A stretch of DNA of 64,000 bases, taken from positions 1,116,001 through 1,180,000 of the forward strand of contig NZ_CP014007.2 in assembly GCF_001658025.2 (NCBI RefSeq), read 5' to 3'. The DNA is from Kosakonia oryzae (GTDB taxonomy: Bacteria; Pseudomonadota; Gammaproteobacteria; Enterobacterales; Enterobacteriaceae). The notes below the pieces were generated by a model that was given only the letters and a program-made list of their open reading frames with translations, searched no databases and was not told the origin of the DNA. A program made the translations under genes and the position numbers. Positions 49,222 to 59,180 of the stretch are shown here, in pieces (position 1 is the stretch's first letter; each line of letters starts with the position of its first letter).

Positions 49222-50867
49222 CCCACCGCGTTCAGCAACGCCTGTAATGAGGCGCGCGCGACATCATTATCAATCCCCACGCCCCAGCGGCTGCTGCCAT
49301 CCTGGTACAGGCAGCGAATATACGCCACTGAACGGCTGTCGCTGCGCGCGCCAAGCGTATGTTCATGGTAATCCTTGATGACAAACGGGGTGCCCAGCCA
49401 TGGCGTGATGGCGTTGGCGGCCGCCGAAAGCAAGCCATTGCCGCTGCCGGTCAGCTCGCGTGTTTTACCTTCGCGCATGACCGTCGCCGTCAGGCGCAAC
49501 TGACCATCCTGCTGGCTGTCGCTGCGATAGCGTTGCAGCGCCAGCGGCGGCGAAGGTATAAGACCGTAGCGATTGCGGAACAGTTGCCACAGCGCATTTT
49601 GCGTCATCTCTTTGCCGTGTTTATCCGTCTCCTGCTGCACATGCTGGCTAAAATCCTGTTGCAGGGCGCGAGGCAGTTTCAGGCCATGGTTTTGTTCAAT
49701 CAGCCAGGCACTACCGCTTTTTCCAGACTGGCTGTTCACACGGATCACCGCTTCATAACTACAGCCAATATCCTGCGGATCGACTGGCAGGTAGGGCATC
49801 TCCCAGCGGCTACCTGCTTTACGGGCATCGAACCCTTTTTTGATCGCATCCTGATGCGAGCCGGAAAACGCGGTATAGGCCAGGCTGCCAGCCCACGGAT
49901 GACGCGGGTGTACTGGCAGTTGGTTACAGCTTTCCACCACTTCCACTACGCGCTGCATATCGCTGAAATCGAGTTGCGGGCTGATCCCCTGGCTGTAGAG
50001 ATTCATTGCCAGCGTTACCAGACAGACATTACCGGTACGCTCACCGTTACCAAACAGACAGCCTTCAACGCGATCGGCTCCGGCCATCACCGCCAGCTCT
50101 GCGCAGGCAACGCCGGTGCCGCGATCGTTATGCGGATGCACACTAATGCACACGTCGCTACGGCGGCTGAAGTGACGGCAGAAATGTTCAATTTGATCGG
50201 CATACACATTCGGCGTACTGACTTCCACGGTCGCCGGCAGGTTAATGATCATCGGGCGTTCGGCGCACGGTTGCCAGACATCGGCCACCGCTTCGCAAAT
50301 CTCCAGCGCGAAGTCGGCTTCGGTAAAGCAAAACGTCTCCGGCGAATACTCATACTGCCAGCGCGTTTGCGTATTCTCTTCGCACAGCCGGCGAATCAGT
50401 TGTGTGGAACGCGTCGCCAGCTCGACAATCTGCGCTTTCTCCATGCCAAATACCAGGCGGCGAAACAGCGGCGCTGTGGCGTTATACAAATGAATTGTCG
50501 CCTGCCTGGCTCCGTGCAGCGAAGCAAAGGTACGGTGAATTAAATCCTCCCGCGCCTGGGTTAATACCTGAATCGTCACATCGTCGGGAATGCGCTGCTC
50601 TTCAATCAACTGGCGAACAAAGTTGAAATCCGTTTGCGAGGCCGAAGGGAAAGCCACCTCAATCTCTTTAAAGCCGCACGCCAGCAGCAGCTCCCAGAAT
50701 TGCAGCTTGCGTGCGCTGTCCATCGGTTCTGCCAGCGCCTGGTTGCCGTCGCGCAGATCGGTGGAGAGCCAGCGCGGCGCATGGCTAATGCGCTGTTCCG
50801 GCCAGCGGCGATCGGGCAGGGCGAAAGGGATGAACGGGGAATATTTTTCTGCGGGGTTTTTCAGCAT
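49218..50867 (-). CDS. Long-form 2-isopropylmalate synthase (LeuA2 type)
   Basis: A 549-residue enzyme of the HMGL-like synthase family. The catalytic TIM barrel has LSTDLRDGNQALAEPM, SVHPHNDRGTGVACAELA and GADRVEGCLFGNGERTGN. A C-terminal LeuA regulatory domain follows from about residue 430. Length and domain order match the actinobacterial/plant type, not the 523-residue E. coli LeuA. The ATG at 50867 (MLKNPAEKY) has AGGAG; the open frame extends 34 codons upstream but without homology. It lies between luxS and emrB, absent at this place in K-12. It may serve leucine synthesis or a related alpha-keto acid elongation. Confidence 0.9.
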   Translation of the reverse strand: MLKNPAEKYSPFIPFALPDRRWPEQRISHAPRWLSTDLRDGNQALAEPMDSARKLQFWELLLACGFKEIEVAFPSASQTDFNFVRQLIEEQRIPDDVTIQVLTQAREDLIHRTFASLHGARQATIHLYNATAPLFRRLVFGMEKAQIVELATRSTQLIRRLCEENTQTRWQYEYSPETFCFTEADFALEICEAVADVWQPCAERPMIINLPATVEVSTPNVYADQIEHFCRHFSRRSDVCISVHPHNDRGTGVACAELAVMAGADRVEGCLFGNGERTGNVCLVTLAMNLYSQGISPQLDFSDMQRVVEVVESCNQLPVHPRHPWAGSLAYTAFSGSHQDAIKKGFDARKAGSRWEMPYLPVDPQDIGCSYEAVIRVNSQSGKSGSAWLIEQNHGLKLPRALQQDFSQHVQQETDKHGKEMTQNALWQLFRNRYGLIPSPPLALQRYRSDSQQDGQLRLTATVMREGKTRELTGSGNGLLSAAANAITPWLGTPFVIKDYHEHTLGARSDSRSVAYIRCLYQDGSSRWGVGIDNDVARASLQALLNAVG

Positions 50868-50942
50868 GTGATGCGCTCCTGTTGTCTTTTCACCATCGTG
50901 AAGCGATTTCAGGAGCGCTGCTTTATCGGAACTGACAACTAC

Positions 50943-50968
50943 TGTCGCGTTCTGGACAAGGCGCGACA
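50943..50968. promoter_or_regulatory. TGTCGCG inverted repeat between emrB and leuA2
   Basis: TGTCGCG (50943-50949) and CGCGACA (50962-50968) are exact inverted repeats 12 bp apart, located after emrB stops and before the synthase starts on the same strand. It could be an operator or part of a hairpin that ends emrB transcription. Confidence 0.35.
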
Positions 50969-50972
50969 AAAA

Positions 50973-52508
50973 TTAGTGCGCGCCGCCTCCGCCGCCACCG
51001 GCGCCGAAAGGGGGTTTGGCAAACCACACCAGACTGAGCAGGATCAGGAATATGCCCGCCGAGAACCAGAAAATCTCATTGGCGGAAATGATTAGCCCTT
51101 GGTTAGTGATCTGCTGCGCTATCCAGCCGGACGCCTGCTGTTGCGACATCCCCATGCCTTGCAGTTGGTTATACATCTCCTGCGCGTTGGGGTTGTACGG
51201 GTTGACCGACTCGGTGAGCTGCGCGTGGTGCAGCGATTCCCGGTTAGTCCACAGCGTGGTGGTGATCGATGTCCCAATCGAACCGGCCAGCGTACGGGTG
51301 AAGTTCGACAGGCTGGACGCCGCCGCCAGTCGCTCAGGCGGCAGACCGGAGAGCGTAATGGTGGTGAGCGGCATAAAGAAACAGGCCACGGCGAAACCCT
51401 GAATAAACTGCGGCCACGCGGAAGCGCCAAAGTCCATTCCCGGTTCGAAAGTATACGCACGCCAATAGAAGCACACCGCATACATAATAAAGCTGAAGGT
51501 CACCAGACGGCGCATATCCAGCTTATGGGCGAAGCGGCCAATAATTGGCGACAGCAGTACGGGAATCACCCCGACAGGCGCGGAGGCCAGGCCCGCCCAC
51601 GTTGCCGTATAGCCATAGACTTCCTGCAAGAGCTGCGGCAGCAGCACAATCGCGCCGAAGTAGAGCATATAGGCGAGGCTGATGCAGAGGCAGCCGATGG
51701 TAAAGTTGCGCGACTTAAACAGCGACAGATCGACTATCGGGTTTTCATCGGTCAACTCCCAGACCACCAGGAAGCTGATCGACACCACGGCGACAATCGT
51801 CAGCACGATGATCTCTGTCGAGTTAAACCAGTCCAGCTCTTTGCCCTGGTCGAGCATCACCTGCAAGCTGCCGATACCGATAATCAACAGCGCCAGACCA
51901 ATACCGTCAATGCGTCGCTGTTCGGTTCGCGTCTCGCGGCCGCGCAGGCTTTGCAGCGTCAGCAACACCACCAGCGCGCCGATCGGCACGTTGATAAAGA
52001 AGATCCAGCCCCAGTGGTAGTTATCGCTGATATAACCGCCGAGGATCGGCCCGCAAATCGGCGCGACGATCACCGTCATTGACCACAGCGCCAGCGCGAC
52101 AGAGCGTTTAGCGGGCGGATAGTTGCTCAGCAACAAACTCTGGGAGAGCGGGATCAACGGCCCGGCGACAATCCCCTGGATCACGCGGAAGAAGATCAGC
52201 ATTGTCAGGCTGTTGGAGACGCCGCACGCCCAGGAGGCGATAGCGAAGGCCACCGTTGACCACAGGAACAGCTTTACTTCCCCGACGCGCTTTGCCAGCC
52301 AGCCGGTGATCGGGATCGAGATGGCATTCGCCACCCCGAAAGAGGTGATCACCCATGTCCCCTGGCTCAGCGACGAGCCAAGGTTGCCAGCGATCGTGGG
52401 AATCGCCACGTTAGCGATGGTGGAGTCCAGCACCTGCATGAAGGTCGCAAGCGACAGCGCAATGGTCATAATGACCAGCTGCGCGCCTTCCAGCGGTTTC
52501 TGTTGCAT
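50973..52508 (-). CDS. emrB: Multidrug efflux MFS transporter EmrB
   Basis: A 511-residue drug/proton antiporter with 14 transmembrane segments (DHA2 family). Motif C-like and family sequences include LDSTIANVAIPTIAGNLG near the N-terminus, SDNYHWGWIFFINVPIG, and the Gly-rich C-terminus FGAGGGGGGAH. With EmrA and TolC it exports hydrophobic toxins such as CCCP and nalidixic acid. The start at 52508 (MQQKPLEG) matches E. coli and has GAGG upstream; a GTG 9 bp before it is also in frame. Confidence 0.96.
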   Translation of the reverse strand: MQQKPLEGAQLVIMTIALSLATFMQVLDSTIANVAIPTIAGNLGSSLSQGTWVITSFGVANAISIPITGWLAKRVGEVKLFLWSTVAFAIASWACGVSNSLTMLIFFRVIQGIVAGPLIPLSQSLLLSNYPPAKRSVALALWSMTVIVAPICGPILGGYISDNYHWGWIFFINVPIGALVVLLTLQSLRGRETRTEQRRIDGIGLALLIIGIGSLQVMLDQGKELDWFNSTEIIVLTIVAVVSISFLVVWELTDENPIVDLSLFKSRNFTIGCLCISLAYMLYFGAIVLLPQLLQEVYGYTATWAGLASAPVGVIPVLLSPIIGRFAHKLDMRRLVTFSFIMYAVCFYWRAYTFEPGMDFGASAWPQFIQGFAVACFFMPLTTITLSGLPPERLAAASSLSNFTRTLAGSIGTSITTTLWTNRESLHHAQLTESVNPYNPNAQEMYNQLQGMGMSQQQASGWIAQQITNQGLIISANEIFWFSAGIFLILLSLVWFAKPPFGAGGGGGGAH

Positions 52509-52523
52509 TGCACTCACCTCAGA

Positions 52524-53696
52524 TTAACCGGCGTTGGCTTTCACGATGTTTTCGATCAGTGTGTTGACCGGCTCAAGGCTAATTTCCCGGGCGTTGCTTT
52601 CATACGCCGGGCTGCTACGCACCTGGCTTGCCAGTACCTGACCTTCACGATCGGCGGTATCGACTTTCACCAGCGTAGAGAGACCAATACGCAGCGGATG
52701 ATCGGCAAGTTGTTTGGCGTCCAGCTCAATACGAACCGGCAGACGCTGAACCACTTTGATCCAGTTACCGGTCGCGTTTTGCGCAGGCAACAGTGAGAAC
52801 GCGCTGCCGGTGCCCATATCGAGCCCGACCACTTTCCCGTTGTAGGTCACTTCATCGCCATAGATGTCGCTGACCACAGTTGCCGTCTGGCCAATACGCA
52901 TATGCGCAAGCTGCGTCTCTTTGAAGTTTGCGTCCACCCACAAATTGGTGGCCGGAACGACGGCCATTAATGCGGTGGTTGGGCTGATTTGTGCGCCAGG
53001 CTGTACCGCGCGACGCGAAACGTAGCCGGTGATTGGGCTGACGATCTTCGTACGTTGCAGCGCCAGCCAGCTATTGCGGACTTCCGTCGCGGCTTGCTTA
53101 ACGGCCGGCTGATCTTCCAGCGGCGTATCAAGCACGATCGCCTGGTTGGCATTGTATTGCTGAATGGCCACGTCCAGATCGGCCTGCGCACTGGTCACGG
53201 CATCACGGGCGTGCTGCAGCTCTTCGCGACCAATCAAATTGGCAGTACCAAGCGGAATACGACGGTTTAAATCGCTCTGCGCCTGGGCGAGGGCGGTTTT
53301 TTTCACTTCGATGCTCGCCAGCAACTGCTTGCTGTTGATCATCGACTGACGGGTTTGACGAACGCTGCTTGCCAGTGCCGTCTGCGCTTTTTCAAACGCC
53401 TGCTGCGCATCGGTGGCATCCAGCGTAACCAGTACATCTCCCTGTTTTACAAAATCGGTATTGTCAGCCCAGACTTTCGTCACGCTGCCGGATACCTGCG
53501 CCATGATTTGCACCTGGTTCCCTGCTACATAAGCGTCATCGGTTTCTTCATAATGACGCAGTACCAAAAACCAATAAATTCCATATGCCACGGCAATAAC
53601 AACAAAGAGCAAGGTCAACAGCAGAAGGGCGCCTTTACGTTTGCCTTTCTTTTTGACCGGTTGCTGCGGGGTTTGACTCTCCGCATTTGCGCTCAT
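52524..53696 (-). CDS. emrA: Membrane fusion protein EmrA
   Basis: A 390-residue periplasmic adaptor, same length as in E. coli. An N-terminal membrane anchor (ALLLLTLLFVVIAVAYGIYW) is followed by a lipoyl-like/coiled-coil hairpin and a beta-barrel, typical of the HlyD family (ETDDAYVAGNQVQIMAQVSG; AVQPGAQISPTTALMAVVPA). It connects EmrB to TolC. The start at 53696 (MSANAESQT) matches E. coli; a 12-codon extension is open but unsupported. It is 15 bp before emrB. Confidence 0.96.
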   Translation of the reverse strand: MSANAESQTPQQPVKKKGKRKGALLLLTLLFVVIAVAYGIYWFLVLRHYEETDDAYVAGNQVQIMAQVSGSVTKVWADNTDFVKQGDVLVTLDATDAQQAFEKAQTALASSVRQTRQSMINSKQLLASIEVKKTALAQAQSDLNRRIPLGTANLIGREELQHARDAVTSAQADLDVAIQQYNANQAIVLDTPLEDQPAVKQAATEVRNSWLALQRTKIVSPITGYVSRRAVQPGAQISPTTALMAVVPATNLWVDANFKETQLAHMRIGQTATVVSDIYGDEVTYNGKVVGLDMGTGSAFSLLPAQNATGNWIKVVQRLPVRIELDAKQLADHPLRIGLSTLVKVDTADREGQVLASQVRSSPAYESNAREISLEPVNTLIENIVKANAG

Positions 53697-53812
53697 GCTT
53701 TTCTCCACGATCTTATTTTTTGATGTCGGCACAGCCGACCTTCCGTTAGAAAGGCCAGCATCAGGCTGGCCCTTATATTCTTATATCCTGGATATTCGAG
53801 CGGCTTGTCGCG

Positions 53813-54343
53813 TTAGCGCAGCGCCTCAAGAATGACGCCGTCTTCGTCCATCTGGTCGAGACGCGTAAGTAACTTGCGTGTGATCTGCTCAAGCTGGTCT
53901 TTTTCCGCGTCACTCAGGGAAGACCACAGTTGATGCAGACAGTTGTGCTGCGGGGGCAGAACCTGACGCAGGAATTCGTGACCTTTATCGGTCAGTTGCA
54001 GATGCAGGCAGCGACGATCGTTATCGCTTTCGCGACGCTCGATCCAGCCGCGTTTTTCCAGTTCATCGGCAATACGTGTGGCATTGGTACGCGAAGAACC
54101 CAGCGCGCTGCTCAATTCAGACGGCTGAATGCTGTGGTTTTCCTGCGACTCCAGCGTGATCAATGCCATAAACAACGTCTCGTTAATACCCTGCGCTTTC
54201 AGCATTTTGTTGCGGTTTTCCAGCAGCTTACCCTGCATGTGCATGCAAAGACGGGTGAGCAAAATCTCCTGAAACGGAAAATCCTCATAGCGGCTGGCGC
54301 GAAACTTAAGCATTTGCTCTATGGGCGTAAACGAACTATCCAT
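53813..54343 (-). CDS. mprA: MarR-family repressor EmrR (MprA)
   Basis: A 176-residue MarR-type regulator, same length as E. coli MprA. The winged helix is in the middle ([20 protein letters not shown], then [19 protein letters not shown]). It represses emrRAB and is released by uncouplers and phenolic drugs. It is the first gene of emrRAB, with 116 bp before emrA. The upstream AT-rich 90 bp holds its promoter. Confidence 0.95.
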   Translation of the reverse strand: MDSSFTPIEQMLKFRASRYEDFPFQEILLTRLCMHMQGKLLENRNKMLKAQGINETLFMALITLESQENHSIQPSELSSALGSSRTNATRIADELEKRGWIERRESDNDRRCLHLQLTDKGHEFLRQVLPPQHNCLHQLWSSLSDAEKDQLEQITRKLLTRLDQMDEDGVILEALR

Positions 54344-54433
54344 TTGTGTATGACCTCATTAATTGCAGTCGATATAGTAACGACAGTGACAAATAAAGTA
54401 AATGTATTATTGCTGCTAATAAATTTGCCTCAT

Positions 54434-54778
54434 CTATGCATCCGTCAGCAGTTTCCATGCGATTCCGTACGCAAGCGCGCTCAGTAGCGTGGGGAGAATA
54501 ATGCTGCGTGTTTTCCAGAAACTCAGGCCCAATACCGCGAAGCCAATCAGCGTTGGCAACAGGCGGCGGCCGTCATGAATAATTTCTGGTACGCATGACA
54601 CCACCAGTAATGAACAAATAGAGGCGATGCCGATAGTGTCCAACAGGATGCCAGCGACCCCGCGTTTTGTCGGATTTGGCCGCCCGACGCGAACGCGCAG
54701 AGGAAGGTAGCGAAATAAAAAATTAACGCCGCCCACCAGCAGACCGAGCAGTAAAATTTCATGCCTCATCGGGAACAC
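54434..54778 (-). CDS. ygaH: L-valine exporter subunit YgaH (AzlD family)
   Basis: A 114-residue inner-membrane protein with about four hydrophobic segments, of the AzlD/branched-chain amino acid exporter family. The pattern [18 protein letters not shown] near the N-terminus and [20 protein letters not shown] near the C-terminus match the family. It forms the YgaZH valine/methionine exporter with YgaZ. Its start overlaps the end of ygaZ by 20 bp. Confidence 0.93.
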   Translation of the reverse strand: MFPMRHEILLLGLLVGGVNFLFRYLPLRVRVGRPNPTKRGVAGILLDTIGIASICSLLVVSCVPEIIHDGRRLLPTLIGFAVLGLSFWKTRSIILPTLLSALAYGIAWKLLTDA

Positions 54779-55505
54779 CCTGATAAAACGCCTGCACTAG
54801 CGCGGCAACGCAGCCAGAACCGATCCCGGCGAGGATCGCCGCAGGGATAGAGAACAGCATTAAACCGGCCAGTGCGCCAAGCAGCGCGGCGGTGACGCTC
54901 GGCGTCTGGCGACGCTGGAACGATGCCAGCAGGAAGCTCATAAACAGGGCAGGCAGCATAAAACCTAACGCCGATTCAACCGCCGGATATCCCTCCAGCA
55001 GGCCGCTACCGGAAAACGCACCCAGCACCGTTCCCGCAACCCAGGAGAGCCAGGAAAATAATGCGATGCCGATCATCCAGTTTTCGCTCCAGCGACGGTT
55101 ATCACGCACCAGTTTAGCGGTTGCGGCGGCAAACACTTCGTCCGTCAGGCCGAAGGCCCAGATCGCGGTTTTCGGATTTTTAAGCGGTTGCAGAATACGG
55201 CTGCGTAACGACGGGCCATACAGCACGTGGCGAACATCCATCGCCATGACGGTCAGCGCGGCAACCCACAAGGTGCTGCCTGCAGCAAGCAGGGTGGTAA
55301 TCACGAACTGGCTGGCGCCCGCGTAGATAATGCAGGAGAAAAAGAGGCTTTCGAGAGGAGAAAAACCGAGTTTGCTGGCATTCATACCAAAGGCAAATGC
55401 AACGGGGATGTAGCTTAAAACGATAGGAAGACTGTCTTTGATGCCTTCCTGTAGCGTGGCTACTTTCACTGGCTCGGCGTCTGGAGGTATTGCTGAACTA
55501 TCCAT
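54759..55505 (-). CDS. ygaZ: L-valine exporter subunit YgaZ (AzlC family)
   Basis: A 248-residue AzlC-family membrane protein with about six hydrophobic segments. Conserved sequences include [40 protein letters not shown], and [16 protein letters not shown]. With YgaH it exports L-valine and methionine in E. coli. It is the first gene of the pair; the overlap with ygaH implies coupling. Confidence 0.95.
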   Translation of the reverse strand: MDSSAIPPDAEPVKVATLQEGIKDSLPIVLSYIPVAFAFGMNASKLGFSPLESLFFSCIIYAGASQFVITTLLAAGSTLWVAALTVMAMDVRHVLYGPSLRSRILQPLKNPKTAIWAFGLTDEVFAAATAKLVRDNRRWSENWMIGIALFSWLSWVAGTVLGAFSGSGLLEGYPAVESALGFMLPALFMSFLLASFQRRQTPSVTAALLGALAGLMLFSIPAAILAGIGSGCVAALVQAFYQGVPDEA

Positions 55506-55627
55506 AGTGTTTGTTATATATCACCCACGTTAATATAACCGGGATAAACAAGTCCTATAACCTTAACAGACTGAAGGACTCGTTAACACCCGGTTTTTAG
55601 TGGAATGATGTAAATGTGAGCGCTTGC

Positions 55628-56812
55628 TTACTTCGTCACTTGCTGGCGGTGAAATCCTCGCCACCAGACCAGCAGATTCAACAGCGCCAGCGTACTGCCC
55701 GCCGCGCAGACGCCCGTCCAGCCCGCATGCTGCCAGGCGGAGGCCGAGATCAACGAACCTGCTGCGCCGCCAATAAAGTAGCTGGTCATATACCCGGCGG
55801 TCAGGCGATTACGCGCATCCGGTTTGATGCGGTAAATCACCGTCTGGTTGGTGATATGCACGCCCTGCACGGTGAGATCGAGCACAATAATGCCAATAAT
55901 CAGCGCGATAATCGAGCTGTGACCGAGCCAAATGGCCAGCCAGGAAAGCAGCAGCAATAGCAGACCGCCCGTGGTGGTGAGATGCGATTTACCGCGATCC
56001 GCCAGACCGCCAGCCTGGCGCGCGCCTAATGCGCCCGCCGCGCCGACCAGGCCGAACAAACCGATGACCGCTTCGGAGAAGTTGAACGGCGGCGAGGCCA
56101 GCAGGAACGCCATTGACGTCCAGAGAATACTGAAGTTGGCGAAGCTCAGGCAGCCGAGCAGGGCGCGGGTGCGCAGCACTTTATCCCCGGCGAACAGCGT
56201 AAACACAGAGCCGAGTAGTTGCGGATAATTGAGGTGCGTTTCCTGTTTGAGCTTCGGCAGACCGCGCCACAGCGCCAGCGCCATCAGCACCATGAGCACG
56301 CTGGCGACCCAATACACCGTGCGCCAGCCGCCGAGACTGGCGAGCAATCCGGCAACGGTGCGCGCCAGTAAAATCCCCAGCAGCAGCCCGCTCATGATGG
56401 TACCGACCACTTTGCCACGTTTATCCGGCGTGGCTAATGTTGCGGCCAGCGGCACGAGGATCTGCGCGACGACGGAAAATAGTCCGGTCAGCGCGGTGCC
56501 GAGGATCATGAAGCTCAGCGACGAACTACTGGCGGTAATCAACATGCCGCCCGCCGACAGCAGCGTCATCACCACAATGAGCGTGCGCCGCTCAAACATA
56601 TCGCCGAGCGGCACCAGAAACAGCAGGCCAGCGGCATAGCCAAGCTGGGCGGCGGTAACAATAAAGCCCGCCTGATTAGGCGACAGCGAAAAGGCATGAG
56701 CGATGGTGTCGAGCAGCGGTTGCGCATAGTAATTGCTGGCGACCGCAAGGCCCGTGGCGACGGACATCAGCGCAATCAGCGCCGGGCTAAGACCGTGGTT
56801 TGCTTGTGTCAT
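55628..56812 (-). CDS. ygaY: MFS transporter YgaY, intact form
   Basis: A 394-residue major facilitator with 12 predicted segments (MSVATGLAVASNYYAQPLLD near the N-terminus; PLGDMFERRTLIV loop; GGAAGSLISASAWQHAGWTG near the C-terminus). In E. coli K-12 the orthologue is a broken pseudogene; here the frame is complete. The substrate is unknown. It lies in the same gene order (ygaZH to the left, proU to the right). Confidence 0.9.
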   Translation of the reverse strand: MTQANHGLSPALIALMSVATGLAVASNYYAQPLLDTIAHAFSLSPNQAGFIVTAAQLGYAAGLLFLVPLGDMFERRTLIVVMTLLSAGGMLITASSSSLSFMILGTALTGLFSVVAQILVPLAATLATPDKRGKVVGTIMSGLLLGILLARTVAGLLASLGGWRTVYWVASVLMVLMALALWRGLPKLKQETHLNYPQLLGSVFTLFAGDKVLRTRALLGCLSFANFSILWTSMAFLLASPPFNFSEAVIGLFGLVGAAGALGARQAGGLADRGKSHLTTTGGLLLLLLSWLAIWLGHSSIIALIIGIIVLDLTVQGVHITNQTVIYRIKPDARNRLTAGYMTSYFIGGAAGSLISASAWQHAGWTGVCAAGSTLALLNLLVWWRGFHRQQVTK

Positions 56813-56923
56813 AGGAATGCGTAATCAGTAATGGTTTTTTCAGAAACCTATCATAGTCAATTACTTGAGAGGGCGTGTTGTTATCTGTGCAGTCGTTGCG
56901 GGGAGAGCCGATGGCGCGTCGAT

Positions 56924-57027
56924 TACCGGATGACGGCGCAGCCTTATCCGACTTACGGGCGATACCTGAATTTGCAACGCTGGCGGTATATGGCGCGCAG
57001 GCCGGATACGCGAAAGCGCCATCCGGC
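56924..57027. repeat. Pair of REP elements between ygaY and proX
   Basis: One REP (ACCGGATGACGGCG, then CTTATCCGAC) begins at 56925; a second, GCCGGATACGCG-AAAG-CGCCATCCGGC, is at 57001-57027. Between them lies about 50 bp with no recognisable feature. This is a BIME-like arrangement just after proX. Confidence 0.65.
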
Positions 57028-57058
57028 ATAAACCGAATGGCGCTTTATCAGGAGAGGA

Positions 57059-58054
57059 TTACTTCTGCGCGGCCAGCGCTTCTTTTACCCAGCCGTCAAA
57101 CTGCTGCTGGTGGGCTTTAATCCAGCCGTCAACATGACCCTGAATATCCGCTTCGGAGGCTTTGCCGTCATGCATCATCGCGTTCTGCGCATTGATATCG
57201 GCGATAGGCAGCTTCATCAGCGAGAACAATTTCGCCGCTGCCGGGTTTTTCTCCGCCCAGGCTTTGTTGGCGACAATGTGCATGGTGTTCACCGGGAAGC
57301 CGTAGTTCATGCCGTTCGGCAGTTTGGTGTCGATATCTTTCTGCTTGCCCGGCAGGGAAGAGAACGGTACCTGCAACCAGACCACATCTTTACCCGGTTT
57401 CAGCACATCGCTCACCCAGTACGGCGTCCAGGTGTAATAAAGCACCGGTTTACCCTCTTTGAAACGGGTAATGGTGTCCGCCATCATCGCCGCATAGTTG
57501 CCCTGATTATGCACCACGGTGTTGCTCAGGCCGTAAGCGTCGATCTGGTGATTAATTACCGCTTCACAGCCCCAGCCGGGTGTGCAGCCGGTCAGATCGG
57601 CTTTGCCGTCGCCATTGGTGTCGAACAGTTTGGCGATTTTCGGATCTTTAAGCTGATCGATGCTTTTAATGTGGTACTGCTCGGCGGTTTTCTTATCGAT
57701 CAGGTAACCCTGCGCCGCGCCGGTGACAAATACTCCGGAGCGGTAAAACTTGCTGTCACCGCCTGCGGCGGCATACATGTCGTCGTGCAGCGGCTGCCAG
57801 TTAACGGCGGTAAAGGTGACGTCGCCAGCGGCAAGAGAGGTATAACCGACGTTGTAATCCACTTCGCTCGGTTTATTCACCGTATAACCGAGTTTTTCCA
57901 GCCCGCGGCTGACCAGCAGCGTCTGGAAGGTTTCTTCAGAAATGGTGCTCTGGAAGGGCTGTACGGTGATGCCTTTGCCGGGCAGGTCTGCAGCAAATGT
58001 GCTGGTAGAGACAAGGGTGGCAAACGCTGTGGCAAAAAGTACGCTATGTCGCAT
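57059..58054 (-). CDS. proX: Glycine betaine-binding protein ProX
   Basis: A 331-residue periplasmic solute-binding protein with signal peptide (residues 1-21, ending STFA-ADLPG). Family blocks include [18 protein letters not shown] and [20 protein letters not shown]; several Trp residues of the betaine cage are present. It delivers glycine betaine and proline betaine to ProVW. It is the last gene of proVWX, 61 bp after proW. Confidence 0.97.
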   Translation of the reverse strand: MRHSVLFATAFATLVSTSTFAADLPGKGITVQPFQSTISEETFQTLLVSRGLEKLGYTVNKPSEVDYNVGYTSLAAGDVTFTAVNWQPLHDDMYAAAGGDSKFYRSGVFVTGAAQGYLIDKKTAEQYHIKSIDQLKDPKIAKLFDTNGDGKADLTGCTPGWGCEAVINHQIDAYGLSNTVVHNQGNYAAMMADTITRFKEGKPVLYYTWTPYWVSDVLKPGKDVVWLQVPFSSLPGKQKDIDTKLPNGMNYGFPVNTMHIVANKAWAEKNPAAAKLFSLMKLPIADINAQNAMMHDGKASEADIQGHVDGWIKAHQQQFDGWVKEALAAQK

Positions 58055-58115
58055 CGTTGTTCCTTATTGTTCAGGTGGGACGTGTTGACCCGGCGCTGAG
58101 CGCCGGGAAACAGGT

Positions 58116-59180
58116 TTATTTGGCGAATGGACGGGTCAGCAGACCCAGCGGGCCGGTTTGATACCAGCGACGATTTCCACGGCTGCGGGAATCGCGGCCG
58201 ACAGCCTGCGTCAGGCGGTCGAGAATGATGGCGAGGATGACAATCCCAACGCCGCCGACGGTCGCCAGCCCCATATCGAGGCGGCCAATACCGCGCAGTA
58301 CCATCTGGCCAAGCCCGCCAACGGCGATCATTGAGGCGATCACTACCATGGAGAGGGCAAGCATCAGCGTCTGGTTAATTCCCGCCATAATGGTAGGCAT
58401 GGCCAGTGGTAACTGTACTTTGAACAACATTTGACGCGGGCTGGCGCCAAATGAGCGTGAAGCTTCAATCAAATCCGCCGGAACCTGATTAATACCGAGG
58501 ATCGTCAGACGCACCACCGGCGGCAGGGCGAAGATAATCGTCACCACCACGCCGGGCACGTTGCCGATACCAAACAGCATCACAATCGGCACCAGGTAAA
58601 CAAACGCCGGCGTGGTCTGCATGGCATCCAGCAGCGGGCGAATGATTTTCGACGCCCGTGGGCTACGCGCCAGCCAGATCCCCAGCGGTAAACCGATCAC
58701 CACGCAGAACAGCAGCGCGGTCAGCACCAGCGCCAGCGTAACCATCGCCTGCGACCAGGCACCAATCGCGCCAATGGCAATCAGCGATACCAGCGTGGCA
58801 ATCCCCATTCCGGCACTGCTCATCTGCCAGGCGATCAGCGAGAATACGATGATCGCAACCGGCGCGGGCATCCCAAGCAGCAGTTGCTGGAAAGTGCTCA
58901 GGATATAGTCGATAGGGATACGGATCCCCTGGAATACCGGGCGGAAGTGCATCACTACCCAGTCGATCCCCTGCGTTACCCAGCTATCCAGCGGGATCAG
59001 CGTTTTATGGAACGGATCCATAATGTTGAAATGTTCCGGCGCGGGTGCTGGCGCGCTGTGCAGCCAGTCGGCACCGCCGCTGTCGGCAGGCGCGGCAGAA
59101 CCGCCGCCCCAGGCATCTGCGGACTGCGCCGCGCTATCGGTTGCTGGCGCGCTATCCCACGGGTTATTTTGATCAGCCAT
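58116..59180 (-). CDS. proW: Glycine betaine ABC permease ProW
   Basis: A 354-residue inner-membrane permease with a long N-terminal hydrophilic region (about 100 residues, beginning [15 protein letters not shown]) and six to seven hydrophobic segments. The permease signature [31 protein letters not shown] is at about residues 225-255. It forms the channel of ProU. Its start overlaps proV by 8 bp. Confidence 0.97.
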   Translation of the reverse strand: MADQNNPWDSAPATDSAAQSADAWGGGSAAPADSGGADWLHSAPAPAPEHFNIMDPFHKTLIPLDSWVTQGIDWVVMHFRPVFQGIRIPIDYILSTFQQLLLGMPAPVAIIVFSLIAWQMSSAGMGIATLVSLIAIGAIGAWSQAMVTLALVLTALLFCVVIGLPLGIWLARSPRASKIIRPLLDAMQTTPAFVYLVPIVMLFGIGNVPGVVVTIIFALPPVVRLTILGINQVPADLIEASRSFGASPRQMLFKVQLPLAMPTIMAGINQTLMLALSMVVIASMIAVGGLGQMVLRGIGRLDMGLATVGGVGIVILAIILDRLTQAVGRDSRSRGNRRWYQTGPLGLLTRPFAK

